Shown: positions 5,758 to 12,670, counted from the first letter of the stretch. The stretch: 12,670 bases of DNA from JAFAGX01 sp035624085 (GCA_035624085.1 DASPSE010000438.1:1-12670); one strand, 5' to 3'. Notes: a model not told the origin generated them from the sequence alone. Program-made: numbers and translations.

Positions 5758-6195
5758 CTACTTCCGTCCGGGATGGGCTTCTCCCTTGTCGGAGAAGAAG
5801 GAGTAAGGCCACTCCTCGGTTTTCTTGGGCAGTGGCACGGTTGCAGCCGAAGGCTCCGACTCTTGCCAGTCTGGTGGAGCAGGCTGAATGCACCAGATAT
5901 TTCCCAGCTGCTCCAGCGCGATGCCCACCAGCCAGTATTTGCCCTCGCTTCCAAACGGAACACAGCTCGCGACAAGAGCATGTGCGGCTCCGCCACCTGG
6001 TAGTTCGTCGAGCAATACCGGCAGGCCGGGATCCAGGGGCCGCGAAATGCGAACACCGCAACCTTCGGGGTTTACTACCAGAGTATGGCAGTGCTCGGTG
6101 AATTCGAGCGCGGGGTCCAGGCTGGTAACGCGGACAGGAATCTGCGCGCGAATCCGCGTACTGCGGCGCGGTGGCTGAGGTGTCGCGGAGCTCAT
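5758..6195 (-). CDS. PilZ-domain protein, divergent
   Basis: A 145-aa single-domain protein resembling PilZ, the cyclic-di-GMP-binding beta-barrel fold. The N-terminal motif RRSTRIRAQIPVRV (10-23) fits RxxxR. After about 25 residues comes NPEGCGVRISRPLDPG, in the place of the (D/N)xSxxG motif but with Glu in place of Ser (N-P-E-G-C-G). Next is a typical strand pair ending GSEGKYWLVGIALE. The C-terminal 40 residues are Pro/Glu-rich and probably disordered. Such proteins are frequent in Acidobacteria. With the second motif altered, c-di-GMP binding is doubtful, and it may be a structural or partner-binding PilZ. The ATG at 6195 is preceded only by weak AGAAG. It is monocistronic as far as can be seen and convergent with the porin. 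The fold call is fairly sure, the ligand not. Confidence 0.75.
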   Translation of the reverse strand: MSSATPQPPRRSTRIRAQIPVRVTSLDPALEFTEHCHTLVVNPEGCGVRISRPLDPGLPVLLDELPGGGAAHALVASCVPFGSEGKYWLVGIALEQLGNIWCIQPAPPDWQESEPSAATVPLPKKTEEWPYSFFSDKGEAHPGRK

Positions 6196-6337
6196 GAGAA
6201 TCTTCTACTAAATTCTACGTCTGGATTGGTCTTAGTGATTGCTGCTTGTGGCTCCGAAAAGGTGACTGAAGTAACGTTTGTTGCTCATTAAAGTCGCGGC
6301 CAATCTGATCTGCGCAGATTTCCGGGCGGAACAAGGG

Positions 6338-7132
6338 CTACATGGGTTCCGCATTTCTTCGGGCGCGGGCGAGGCCTGCTGTCAACCCTCGCTGAACAAC
6401 TCTCTTGTAGCCAGCTCGGTTCATAGCTTCCATCACGGTGGCTGCGATCCCGCCCGGGGTTGCAGCTTCGTGCAGCAAAGCTTCCAACGAGACGTTCCCC
6501 TCTCCCCATGCGGTGATTCCGTCGGCAAGAGCGTGAGCCCCGGCGATGAGTGCGGTGTTCCGGTCCAAGCCCGCTTTTTCCGCGCTCGCAGCCAGCGTGG
6601 ACAGCGCGTGATAACCGTGGCTGCAGGAATACGTCACCGTGAAAGCGTCGAATTTTCTCTCTGGAATTTCCAGAACCGGTCCCACGCGAGCAAACAGATT
6701 TCTAACTTCGCGCTTCGCAGCGGCCGGAAAATCGCGGGCAAAGGTCAATGCAGTCAAACCTCGACCGCTGCGGCACACTGGGCTGGGCATGGCTCGTGCC
6801 CAGCGAACCGGAGACCGCAGCCACCTCCGCAAAAGGGCGAGCGGTATACCCGCGGTCAGGCTCACCGCGATGATCTGGCGATTCACCGCTCCGATCTCGT
6901 GCAGAAGACCAATGACTGAGCCGGGGCGAACCGCAATAATCAGAAGCCGTGCTTGACTGACCGCCCGCTGCAGCTCCCGTTCCACTGAGACGCCATATCG
7001 TTTCTTTAATAGCCGCAATTTCTCGGGATGGCGATCATAGACCACGAGCGGCCCAGAATATCTTGCCAACCGCAATCCGGCCAGCAACGCTCCAGTGATG
7101 CGTCCCCCTCCGAGAAAGACCGTGGCCTTCAT
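6338..7132 (-). CDS. ProC-like NAD(P)-dependent oxidoreductase (pyrroline-5-carboxylate reductase family)
   Basis: 264 aa from the ATG at 7132. This family reduces a cyclic imine (pyrroline-5-carboxylate to proline in ProC) in the cytosol. The Rossmann motif FLGGGRITGALL (6-17), VYDRHPEK at the end of the second strand, AVRPGSV (67-73) and SLTAGIP are in order. The family landmarks are altered: RxMPNxP reads RAMPSPV (113-119), the catalytic TxLSGSGPAY reads TVTYSCSHGYH (165-175), and the C-terminal T(S)PGGTT loop reads TPGGIA (225-230). So it may act on a different imine or keto substrate. Its start overlaps the stop of the HemL-like gene in ATGA, which means translational coupling. A TTG 15 bases earlier is a less likely start. 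It is the last gene of the SDR1/HemL-like cassette. Confidence 0.82.
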   Translation of the reverse strand: MKATVFLGGGRITGALLAGLRLARYSGPLVVYDRHPEKLRLLKKRYGVSVERELQRAVSQARLLIIAVRPGSVIGLLHEIGAVNRQIIAVSLTAGIPLALLRRWLRSPVRWARAMPSPVCRSGRGLTALTFARDFPAAAKREVRNLFARVGPVLEIPERKFDAFTVTYSCSHGYHALSTLAASAEKAGLDRNTALIAGAHALADGITAWGEGNVSLEALLHEAATPGGIAATVMEAMNRAGYKRVVQRGLTAGLARARRNAEPM

Positions 7133-8469
7133 GCCAGTTCCGCGCAAGCCTGATCTGCAGCTTCCAGCAGCCTTTCAACATCGGATTGGGTATGCGCCGT
7201 CGAAATGATCCAATGCAGCCCGTTGGAAGGCGTCATGTAGATACCACGGTCGAGCAAGAGTTGGATGAAACGAGAGTAGCGCACGGTATCCGCATAGGCA
7301 CAATAGTCGCGGTAGTCGTGGATTGCGTCGCGTTCAGTGAAATATATCTGAAACATGGGACCGAATCCTTGCACGATAGCCCGCACTTTGCGACGGCGAA
7401 AGACATCACGCAAGCCAGCAATGGCACCATTGCCGACTGCGTGAAGCTTGGGATAGGCATCCTTCGCGGACAACAAATCCAGATTCGCCGCGACGACTTT
7501 CATGGTCAACCGGTGACCGTTGAAGGTGCCGTAATGTAAGACCATGTTCTCGCCCCAGCGCATCCGGTCCAGAATCGAGCGAGACCCGGCGACTGCGCCA
7601 ACCGGAAAGCCAGCGCCCAGTGCTTTACCGAACGTGCTGAGATCGGGTTGTATCCCGTAGTATTCCTGGCAGCCGCCCGGCGCATAACGAAAGCCTGTCA
7701 CCACCTCGTCGAAAATAAGAAGCGCGCCATATTCGCGAGTCAGCTCGCGGAGGCGCTGCAAATAACCTTCCCGCGGCGGAATACAACCCATATTCGCCAT
7801 AATCGGCTCGGTTATGACCGCTGCCAGTTCGCGGCCGTGGCGCCGCATTACGTATTCAAGAACTGCAACATCATTCCAGGGGGCGAGAACGACCTCGTCA
7901 AAGGTCACGTGGGGGATGCCCTCAGAATCGGGAATGCGGGCAGGCTCCTCCTTTGAACCCAAATCCTCTGGCGGGTGACTGTGAGCGTTCAAAAGAAAGG
8001 GATCGTACCAGCCATGGTAGTGGCCTTCGAACTTCAGAAACTTGGTGCGGCCCGTATAAGCGCGAGCCAGACGCAGCGCGAGCATGGTGGCTTCGCTGCC
8101 GGTGTTCGTAAACCGTACCACTTCCGTCGATGGCACCATGCGTCGGAAGCGCTCTGCGGCCTCGATTTCGGCTGAGGTCGCGGCGGCGAAATGGGAACCT
8201 TCGGCCATGGCTTCCGCAACTACTGAAACCAACCTAGGATGCGCATGCCCATGGATGAGGGCGCCGAATGACATCATGAAATCGACATATTCGTTGCCAT
8301 CCGCGTCCCAGACATGCGCGCCCCTGCCACGTTCCAACATGACCGGTCCGCCGGGGTACACGGCTGCGCCGCGAGAAGGCGAATTTACGCCTTCAACCAA
8401 AGACTGTTGAGCCCGCCGAAACAGCTCGTGTGAGCGGGTGCGGCAGCGGGTTGTAATGGTCGTTGACAT
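7129..8469 (-). CDS. HemL-like class III PLP aminotransferase (paralogue of hemL)
   Basis: 446 aa, clearly in the glutamate-1-semialdehyde aminomutase group: VEGVNSPSRG near the N-terminus, NTGSEAT (122-128), GHYHGWYD, DEVVTGFR (254-261) with Asp254, and STFGKALGAGFPVGAVAG with Schiff-base Lys282. It differs from the HemL at 1413-2714 exactly in the gating lid. The GSGVATLGIPGS segment is replaced by a longer Pro/Glu-rich loop (NAHSHPPEDLGSKEEPARIP, 161-180). GTSFGAST likewise becomes GSHFAAAT (91-98). It is therefore unlikely to be a second GSA aminomutase and more likely a transaminase or aminomutase for another amino acid or semialdehyde. Start ATG 8469 lies 2 bases after the SDR1 stop, with no separate ribosome site, and the stop overlaps the ProC-like start. 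Databases will often name it HemL. Confidence 0.9.
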   Translation of the reverse strand: MSTTITTRCRTRSHELFRRAQQSLVEGVNSPSRGAAVYPGGPVMLERGRGAHVWDADGNEYVDFMMSFGALIHGHAHPRLVSVVAEAMAEGSHFAAATSAEIEAAERFRRMVPSTEVVRFTNTGSEATMLALRLARAYTGRTKFLKFEGHYHGWYDPFLLNAHSHPPEDLGSKEEPARIPDSEGIPHVTFDEVVLAPWNDVAVLEYVMRRHGRELAAVITEPIMANMGCIPPREGYLQRLRELTREYGALLIFDEVVTGFRYAPGGCQEYYGIQPDLSTFGKALGAGFPVGAVAGSRSILDRMRWGENMVLHYGTFNGHRLTMKVVAANLDLLSAKDAYPKLHAVGNGAIAGLRDVFRRRKVRAIVQGFGPMFQIYFTERDAIHDYRDYCAYADTVRYSRFIQLLLDRGIYMTPSNGLHWIISTAHTQSDVERLLEAADQACAELA

Positions 8470-8471
8470 TT

Positions 8472-9251
8472 TCAGGATGGGGATCCCGCCAACCCACCGC
8501 CGTCCACGACGAGCGCGGTTCCGGTGACGAACGAAGAAGCATCACTCGCCAGATACAGCGCTGCCTGCGCGATTTCATCCGGCCTACCCACTCGCCCCAG
8601 GGGCCGGCGTGCAGACTCGGCTAGAAAGCGATCTTCAGGCTCGCCGAGCTGCTGAGCTTCGTTGCGCAACATGCCGGTGTCGGTATCGCCGGGGCAAATG
8701 CAGTTCACTCGAATATTTTGTGGACCGTGATCCACGGCCATGGCTTTGGTTAGCAGGACCACTGCCCCTTTCGCGGCACAATATGCGGCCGCTCGCGGCC
8801 CACCGACCAATCCCCAACCGGATGACATATTAATGACGGAGCCGCCACCAGCCTTCGCCATGATGGGAATCACCAGCCGTGACAAAAGGAAGATTGATTT
8901 TACATTCACTGCCATCACGCGGTCCCAATCTTCTTCGGTGAGCTCGAGGACAGAAGCGCGGCGAATGATTCCGGCATTGTTGAATAGCACGTGAATTCCG
9001 CCGAATTCGAGCACCGTGCGCTGTACGACGCGCTCGCAGTCGGCGGTCTTGGTCACATCTGCACGCTCGAAGATTGCCTGCCCGCCTTGATGCGCGATCT
9101 CCTCAGCAACGGCCTGCCCAGCTTGGCTGTTCAGATCCGCAATGACGATCGAAGCGCCCTCGCGTGCGAAAAGAAGAGCAGTGGCGCGGCCGATGCCGGA
9201 CGCGCCGCCGGTGATGAGGGCAACTTTGCCTGCGAGAGAGTGATCCGACAT
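8472..9251 (-). CDS. Short-chain dehydrogenase/reductase (SDR1)
   Basis: A classical SDR of 259 aa using the ATG at 9251. The NAD(P) motif TGGASGIG (14-21), NNAG (91-94), the catalytic Ser144, and YCAAK (Tyr157, Lys161) are present, as is the C-terminal PGDTDTGM and the closing LVVDGGG. The Asp after the second strand (IADLN) favours NAD(H), by family knowledge. It oxidises or reduces an alcohol/carbonyl pair, and the substrate cannot be told. An ATG at 9275 would add eight residues, but it lies inside the palindromic repeat at 9271-9354, so the later start is chosen. It is the first gene of a tight unit with the HemL-like and ProC-like genes, which suggests it supplies or removes the carbonyl compound that the aminotransferase handles. 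Confidence 0.92.
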   Translation of the reverse strand: MSDHSLAGKVALITGGASGIGRATALLFAREGASIVIADLNSQAGQAVAEEIAHQGGQAIFERADVTKTADCERVVQRTVLEFGGIHVLFNNAGIIRRASVLELTEEDWDRVMAVNVKSIFLLSRLVIPIMAKAGGGSVINMSSGWGLVGGPRAAAYCAAKGAVVLLTKAMAVDHGPQNIRVNCICPGDTDTGMLRNEAQQLGEPEDRFLAESARRPLGRVGRPDEIAQAALYLASDASSFVTGTALVVDGGGLAGSPS

Positions 9252-9270
9252 ATGCTCTATTACTGAATTC

Positions 9271-9354
9271 GTCATTCCGAGGAGCGCAGTGACGAGAAGT
9301 CTGCAGTTCTTGACTGAAACCCCAACTGCAGATCCCTCGCTTCACTCGGGATGA
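9271..9354. repeat. Palindromic intergenic repeat (GTCATTCCGAG...CTCGGGATGAC)
   Basis: The left end is GTCATTCCGAGGAGCGCAGT. The right end read in reverse is GTCATCCCGAGTGAAGCGAG. Both continue into a CTGCAGTT word (9301-9308; reversed at 9324-9331). This is the widely dispersed TCATTCCGAG...GCGAGGAATCT palindrome seen in many bacterial genomes. It sits 19 bases before the SDR1 start at 9251. Confidence 0.8.
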
Positions 9355-9408
9355 CAACAAAGGAAGCGCTGCTGCTTGATGTAATTACGACTTGCTTCCA
9401 ATTCGCCT

Positions 9409-9430
9409 GCCCGGACGATGACCTCCGGGC
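9409..9430 (-). terminator. Stem-loop after SDR2, possible terminator
   Basis: GCCCGG (9409-9414) pairs with CCGGGC (9425-9430) around a 10-base loop, 19 bases past the SDR2 stop. There is no T-tract after the stem on the minus strand. If it terminates, SDR2 and SDR1 are separate units. Confidence 0.3.
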
Positions 9431-9449
9431 CTACATAGTCTGAAAATAA

Positions 9450-10202
9450 TTACCGGCTGGCCAGCCCGCCCGCCGTCTCGGCGCCGTCAATCGTATACAC
9501 ATGGCCCGTCATGTACGCTGCGTCATCCGAAGCAAGAAATGCAAACAATGCGGCGATCTCTTCCGGTTTGGCATGGCGGCCCATGGGAATCTTGCGATTG
9601 ACGTCGTCCAGCATGGCATCAGTGTATTCCGCGCGCTGCATGGGCGTCAGCACGTATCCCGGCGCGACGGCGCAGACTCGTACTCTCGGCGCAAGCTCGA
9701 GCGCCATCGAGCGTGTCAGTTCGATCACTCCGGCTTTACTAGCGTTGTAATCGGCATAGTAGGGATATCCCATAATTCCGTTCGTCGAAGCCGTCTGCAA
9801 AATCACCCCGTTGCCACGCTCCCACATGTGCCGCGCCGCAACTTGGGCCATATTAAATACGCCCGTCAGATTAACGGCGATTACACGGTCCCATTCTTCT
9901 GGCGTGATCTCCAGAAAGTTGTGGCGAATGCTGATACCGGCGTTGTTGATCAACACATCTACGCCACCCATGATGCGTACCGCATCATCGAATGCAGCCT
10001 GAACCTGCTTGCGATTGGAGACGTCGGCAGCGAGAGTCCCGGCAAGATTCGGCGATTGCTTGAGAATCTGTTCGCATGCGTTGGCATCGCGATCGAGAAT
10101 GCAGACGTTCGAGCCTGCTTCCAGGAAACGGGCGGCTGTGGCTGCGCCGATTCCGCTGGCGCCGCCAGTGATCAGGACGCGCTTGCTTTTCAATCCCCGC
10201 AT
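9450..10202 (-). CDS. Short-chain dehydrogenase/reductase (SDR2)
   Basis: A classical SDR of 250 aa from the ATG at 10202. It has TGGASGIG (12-19), Asp37 after the second strand (suggesting NAD preference), NNAG (86-89), Asn111, catalytic Ser139, Tyr152 and Lys156 (YNASK), PGYVLTPM, and a closing VYTIDGAETAGG. An in-frame TTG at 10334 would extend it by 44 residues, but these resemble no SDR N-terminus and would overlap the preceding gene, so the ATG next to the Rossmann strand is used. The ribosome site is weak. It shares the general fold with SDR1 but is only moderately similar, so it is not a recent duplicate. The substrate is unknown. The repeat-bearing 198-base gap before SDR1 leaves it unclear whether it belongs to that cassette. 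Confidence 0.92.
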   Translation of the reverse strand: MRGLKSKRVLITGGASGIGAATAARFLEAGSNVCILDRDANACEQILKQSPNLAGTLAADVSNRKQVQAAFDDAVRIMGGVDVLINNAGISIRHNFLEITPEEWDRVIAVNLTGVFNMAQVAARHMWERGNGVILQTASTNGIMGYPYYADYNASKAGVIELTRSMALELAPRVRVCAVAPGYVLTPMQRAEYTDAMLDDVNRKIPMGRHAKPEEIAALFAFLASDDAAYMTGHVYTIDGAETAGGLASR

Positions 10203-10217
10203 GAAGTTTTCAATCGG

Positions 10218-10263
10218 CCCCAGGGAGCTTTCCCTTTTTGGCAAGCAACCCGAAAGCTCGGGG
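10218..10263. repeat. Inverted repeat upstream of SDR2
   Basis: GAGCTTTC (10225-10232) and GAAAGCTC (10252-10259) are perfect complements, with outer CCCC/GGGG (10218-10221, 10260-10263) across a 3-base bulge. It lies in the 104-base gap between the RMD1-like stop and the SDR2 start. It could be a regulatory hairpin or operator. There is no T-tract. Confidence 0.45.
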
Positions 10264-10306
10264 AGATAACCCAGTTTGCAGTTTCGGTTTCTCAGTTCGT
10301 TGTTTT

Positions 10307-11455
10307 CTAGAACGGCTTCCCGCGGAACAACCAACCCAGCTCGATCACCAAGATGATCACAACTGTTAGTTCGAGGAAAAAGGCGCGGCTCTGGTTGAAC
10401 TGATCCACCATAAATCGATAAAGCTCCTCAGCGGTTTTCACCTTCTGAGTAACGAGATCTTTGTAGTCGGGCACGCCGACCTTGGCGGCTGCCAGCTTGT
10501 ACAGACGTGCCGAGAACATGTCGCTGAGGAACTTGATCGCGTTATCGGCGTGTTCCGTCAGTTCGTTTACGTCAAGCAGGACAGTGTGCAGCTTGGTGGC
10601 GGCCCGTGCCAATCGCCAGCGAGCCAGGATTCCGGTGCCCTTATCCAGCGCGGCATACACGCTTTCTAGTTCGCGAGTCAGAAACTCATCGTAATGACGG
10701 AACTCCAGCAACTGAGAATTGGCGTATTCCAGAAGCTGGATGGCGGCTTCAGCGCCAGAGGGGCTGTCATAGACAAACGCAGCGTTCCAGCCGATCACCG
10801 TGAGGTCGTTAGGGTAATACGAAATGCGCGACTGCAGAATCTCGTGGCGCTCTCCTTCGGAAAGTTCGGCCGTTTCTCCGCGGACGATTTGGGCGATCCG
10901 CGCCCCGTCCGATTCAACCAGTTCAGCGGCCGAGGGATTTCCAGCGATCTGGCGGACGTGAAAAATGAAGTAGTCTTCGCTCAACCATTCGGCGTAAGGC
11001 TTCACCAGCGCTGGAGCCGCTTGCTCCAGTTTATGCCGGGCAACGCGGGAGGCGTGGGCAGCAAAGTCTACGTCCCAGACCCAGCGGCTGGCCAGGCGGA
11101 TCAGTGTGTCCCAGTCTCCAGAAAAAGGCAGTTCGAACACCACGCTCAGTACACCGTAGTCGTAATATTTGATCTGGCCTTCCAGCCGCTCGCCGCTGTC
11201 TAGAATTAGTGTTTCAATCGGGTCCACTACCGGAGGGCGTTCATAGCGAATGTATCCCGGGGCAGGATGCTTAAGGCTGGGATGCTCCAATTTTCGCGCG
11301 CCAAGCATCTGTTGCAGCCGATCCAGACGAATCTCTTCGCACACATCGAATTGGATCAGGACCAGAACCGAGCCGTGCAGAGCAGTCTCGACCGCCGTCT
11401 GTGTCTCTTGACCGGCGTCGGTGATTGTGAGGGTGGGTTCGTTCTCACGCGCCAT
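10307..11455 (-). CDS. Membrane-anchored protein, RMD1/YagE (DUF155)-like
   Basis: 382 aa. A soluble alpha/beta N-terminal part (LHGSVLVLIQFDVCEEIRLD near 27-46; YYDYGVLSVVFELPF near 97-111) is followed by a long helical region (about 230-358). One C-terminal transmembrane helix comes next (about 359-377, FFLELTVVIILVIELGWLF), with a short basic tail. This order of a sensor-like barrel, helices and a C-terminal anchor is that of the RMD1/YagE/Sif family, whose molecular role is poorly known. The match is by architecture and a loose C-terminal resemblance, not by a strict motif. The ATG at 11455 is supported by AGAGGGG four bases ahead. It lies between the FAD/Fe-S oxidoreductase (81-base gap) and SDR2 on the same strand and could be co-transcribed. 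Confidence 0.6.
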   Translation of the reverse strand: MARENEPTLTITDAGQETQTAVETALHGSVLVLIQFDVCEEIRLDRLQQMLGARKLEHPSLKHPAPGYIRYERPPVVDPIETLILDSGERLEGQIKYYDYGVLSVVFELPFSGDWDTLIRLASRWVWDVDFAAHASRVARHKLEQAAPALVKPYAEWLSEDYFIFHVRQIAGNPSAAELVESDGARIAQIVRGETAELSEGERHEILQSRISYYPNDLTVIGWNAAFVYDSPSGAEAAIQLLEYANSQLLEFRHYDEFLTRELESVYAALDKGTGILARWRLARAATKLHTVLLDVNELTEHADNAIKFLSDMFSARLYKLAAAKVGVPDYKDLVTQKVKTAEELYRFMVDQFNQSRAFFLELTVVIILVIELGWLFRGKPF

Positions 11456-11536
11456 AAGCCCCTCTATTCTCCCAGAATCCGGGCAGTTGCGGCGAGGTAT
11501 GTGTTAAGGCATTTCGTTTCAGCTAGTTAGAATAAC

Positions 11537-12670
11537 TTATCGACGCCTGAATGCCCACAACAGGGCTCCTCCGGCCGCTATCCCAGCAACGCCTAGAGCA
11601 GCCCGGGTCATGGAACGTCGGACTTCGGCTTGCCTCTTCTGAGCCAGCAGCCGCTCCGGGTACGGCTCGCCCACGACTTCACCGTTCAGGGTTATCTGAA
11701 TCACTTCGGCGAGATGAAGGGCATGGCGATCGGTACACTGCGCGATCTGCTCGCGGCAACTGAAGCCATCGGCAATGATGAAACAGTCCGGAGCGGCTTT
11801 GCGAATAGCGGGCAAAAGTTCCAGTTCGCCGATCGCGATCGAGGTTTCGTATTTATCCTGCTCGAAGCCGAAAGCGCCCGCCATGCCGCAACATCCAGGG
11901 GCGGGAACTTGAAAATCGATCCCCATCTTGCGGAGCACGGCTTCTTCGTCCGACATCTTCATGATGGATTTGTGATGACAATGGCCGTGAACGAGAGCCT
12001 GGCCTCCGAGCCGGGGCAAATCGAAGTGTCTTGCTTTCCGCTCCAGAAATTCGCTGAGCAGGAATGTCTGTTGCGACAAAGCCCGGGCCCGGTCATCATG
12101 AGGGAACAAGTTGAGCAGCTCGTCGCGGAAAACCGCCGCACAACTCGGCTCGAGCACGACCAAGGGAATTTGTTCTTCGATCTCAAGGTCGAGAACGTCG
12201 AGAATCTGCAGCAGCAATGTCTTTGCGCGATCCAGCATGCCCCAGTCGTAGAGCGGCCGGCCGCAGCAGAAATGGCCGACGGGCAGAAACACCCGAAATC
12301 CAGCCGCTTCGAGAACCTCCACTGCAGCTTTCGCCGTGTCGGGCGAAAAATAATTGTTGAAGGTATCAGGCCAGAGCAGAACCGGAGGTCCGCCACCATT
12401 TCGTGTGGGTCTGCGCTGAAACCAGGCACGAAAAGTCTGTGACGCGAATGCGGGTATGCTGCGCTGCAGTGGGATGCCCGCCACCAGCTTGGCGATGTCT
12501 CGCAGAAATGGCAGTTGCGTCGTGAGATTCACCAGTCCCGGCGCATTTGAAGCCAAGCGCGCCCAAAGATCGATGTTCCCGAACGCATATGCGCTGCGCG
12601 GGCGAACTCTTCCTTCGTAGTAGTGTGAGAGAAACTCGGCCTTGTAGGTTGCGACATCTACTCCGACGGG
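11537..12670 (-). CDS. FAD/Fe-S oxidoreductase (D-lactate/glycolate oxidase type), C-terminal part
   Basis: The frame is open to the right edge, so this is the last 377 residues of a larger protein. The first residues, PVGVDVATYKAEFLSHYYEG, are the usual end of the 4Fe-4S ferredoxin-like domain (its CP pair straddles the edge). Then come two CCG cysteine-rich domains: GHFCCGRPLYDWG with EPSCAAVFRDEL, and HGHCHHKSI with APGCCGMAGAFG and DGFSCREQI. This matches fused FAD-linked oxidases such as YdiJ or Dld-II that pass electrons from a 2-hydroxyacid to the quinone pool at the membrane. The C-terminus has a hydrophobic segment (ALGVAGIAAGGALLWAF) between basic residues, unusual for the family and suggesting a tail anchor. 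The substrate is not determinable here. A TTG at 12556 is not the start. Confidence 0.9.
   Translation of the reverse strand, partial: PVGVDVATYKAEFLSHYYEGRVRPRSAYAFGNIDLWARLASNAPGLVNLTTQLPFLRDIAKLVAGIPLQRSIPAFASQTFRAWFQRRPTRNGGGPPVLLWPDTFNNYFSPDTAKAAVEVLEAAGFRVFLPVGHFCCGRPLYDWGMLDRAKTLLLQILDVLDLEIEEQIPLVVLEPSCAAVFRDELLNLFPHDDRARALSQQTFLLSEFLERKARHFDLPRLGGQALVHGHCHHKSIMKMSDEEAVLRKMGIDFQVPAPGCCGMAGAFGFEQDKYETSIAIGELELLPAIRKAAPDCFIIADGFSCREQIAQCTDRHALHLAEVIQITLNGEVVGEPYPERLLAQKRQAEVRRSMTRAALGVAGIAAGGALLWAFRRR

Noticed and set aside
6302..6320. Palindrome ATCTGCGCAGAT within AATCTG...CAGATT
   Set aside because: Short, no T-tract and not placed at a promoter. I cannot tell it from chance, although it lies just past the ProC-like stop.
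6278..6919. Plus-strand ORF of 213 aa
   Set aside because: Antisense to the ProC-like gene, with no ribosome site or domain.
9501..10310. Plus-strand ORF of 269 aa
   Set aside because: Antisense shadow of SDR2. The product resembles nothing, and the minus strand has all SDR motifs.
11630..12442. Plus-strand ORF of 270 aa
   Set aside because: Antisense shadow of the FAD/Fe-S oxidoreductase, whose minus-strand frame carries clear CCG motifs.
1..12670. CRISPR arrays, tRNA/rRNA genes, transposases, prophage or toxin-antitoxin genes
   Set aside because: I looked for regular spaced repeats, cloverleaf signatures and transposase or antitoxin motifs on both strands and saw none.

Overview
The window looks like a stretch of chromosome from a GC-rich soil bacterium, most likely an Acidobacteriota (Terriglobia/Koribacter-like). 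That placement is an inference. It rests on the gene set (deoxynucleoside kinase, OprB-type porin, a PilZ protein with a degraded second motif, two HemL-type enzymes), on weak Shine-Dalgarno sequences at many genes, and on two kinds of palindromic intergenic repeat that are common in such genomes. I see no tRNA, rRNA, CRISPR array, phage gene or transposase.

Layout. Positions 1-434 (minus) hold the N-terminal part of a deoxynucleoside kinase that runs off the left edge. An imperfect palindromic repeat (515-644) separates it from a plus-strand polysaccharide deacetylase (677-1396), which converges on hemL (1413-2714, minus). A 308-base non-coding stretch with hairpins follows. Then comes a CsoR/RcnR/FrmR-family metal- or aldehyde-sensing repressor (3023-3310, minus). 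Its upstream region carries back-to-back promoters sharing one G-tract operator (3344-3360). The rightward promoter reads into about 310 bases without a convincing gene, which end in an 11-bp-periodic direct repeat and a strong ribosome binding site. These precede a small unrecognised protein (3687-3977). An AT-rich promoter candidate and a structured leader of about 230 bases come next, before an OprB-family porin (4228-5754). The porin converges on a PilZ protein (5758-6195, minus) with 3 bases between the stop codons.

From 6338 to the right edge every gene is on the minus strand. Reading in transcription order from the right: the C-terminal part of a large FAD/Fe-S oxidoreductase with CCG domains (open at the right edge), a membrane-anchored RMD1/YagE-like protein, a short-chain dehydrogenase (SDR2), a palindromic repeat, a second short-chain dehydrogenase (SDR1), a HemL-like class III aminotransferase paralogue, and a ProC-like oxidoreductase. 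SDR1, the HemL-like enzyme and the ProC-like enzyme are tightly packed (2-base gap, then a 4-base ATGA overlap), so they are almost certainly co-translated. They probably form a small pathway interconverting an amine, an aldehyde or ketone, and an imine or alcohol of unknown identity.

The points most worth a second look are the repressor operator placed between two divergent promoters with no metal or aldehyde gene beside it, the tandem repeat and structured leader around the small protein and porin, and the SDR/HemL-like/ProC-like cassette, whose two key enzymes have diverged at substrate-recognition motifs.
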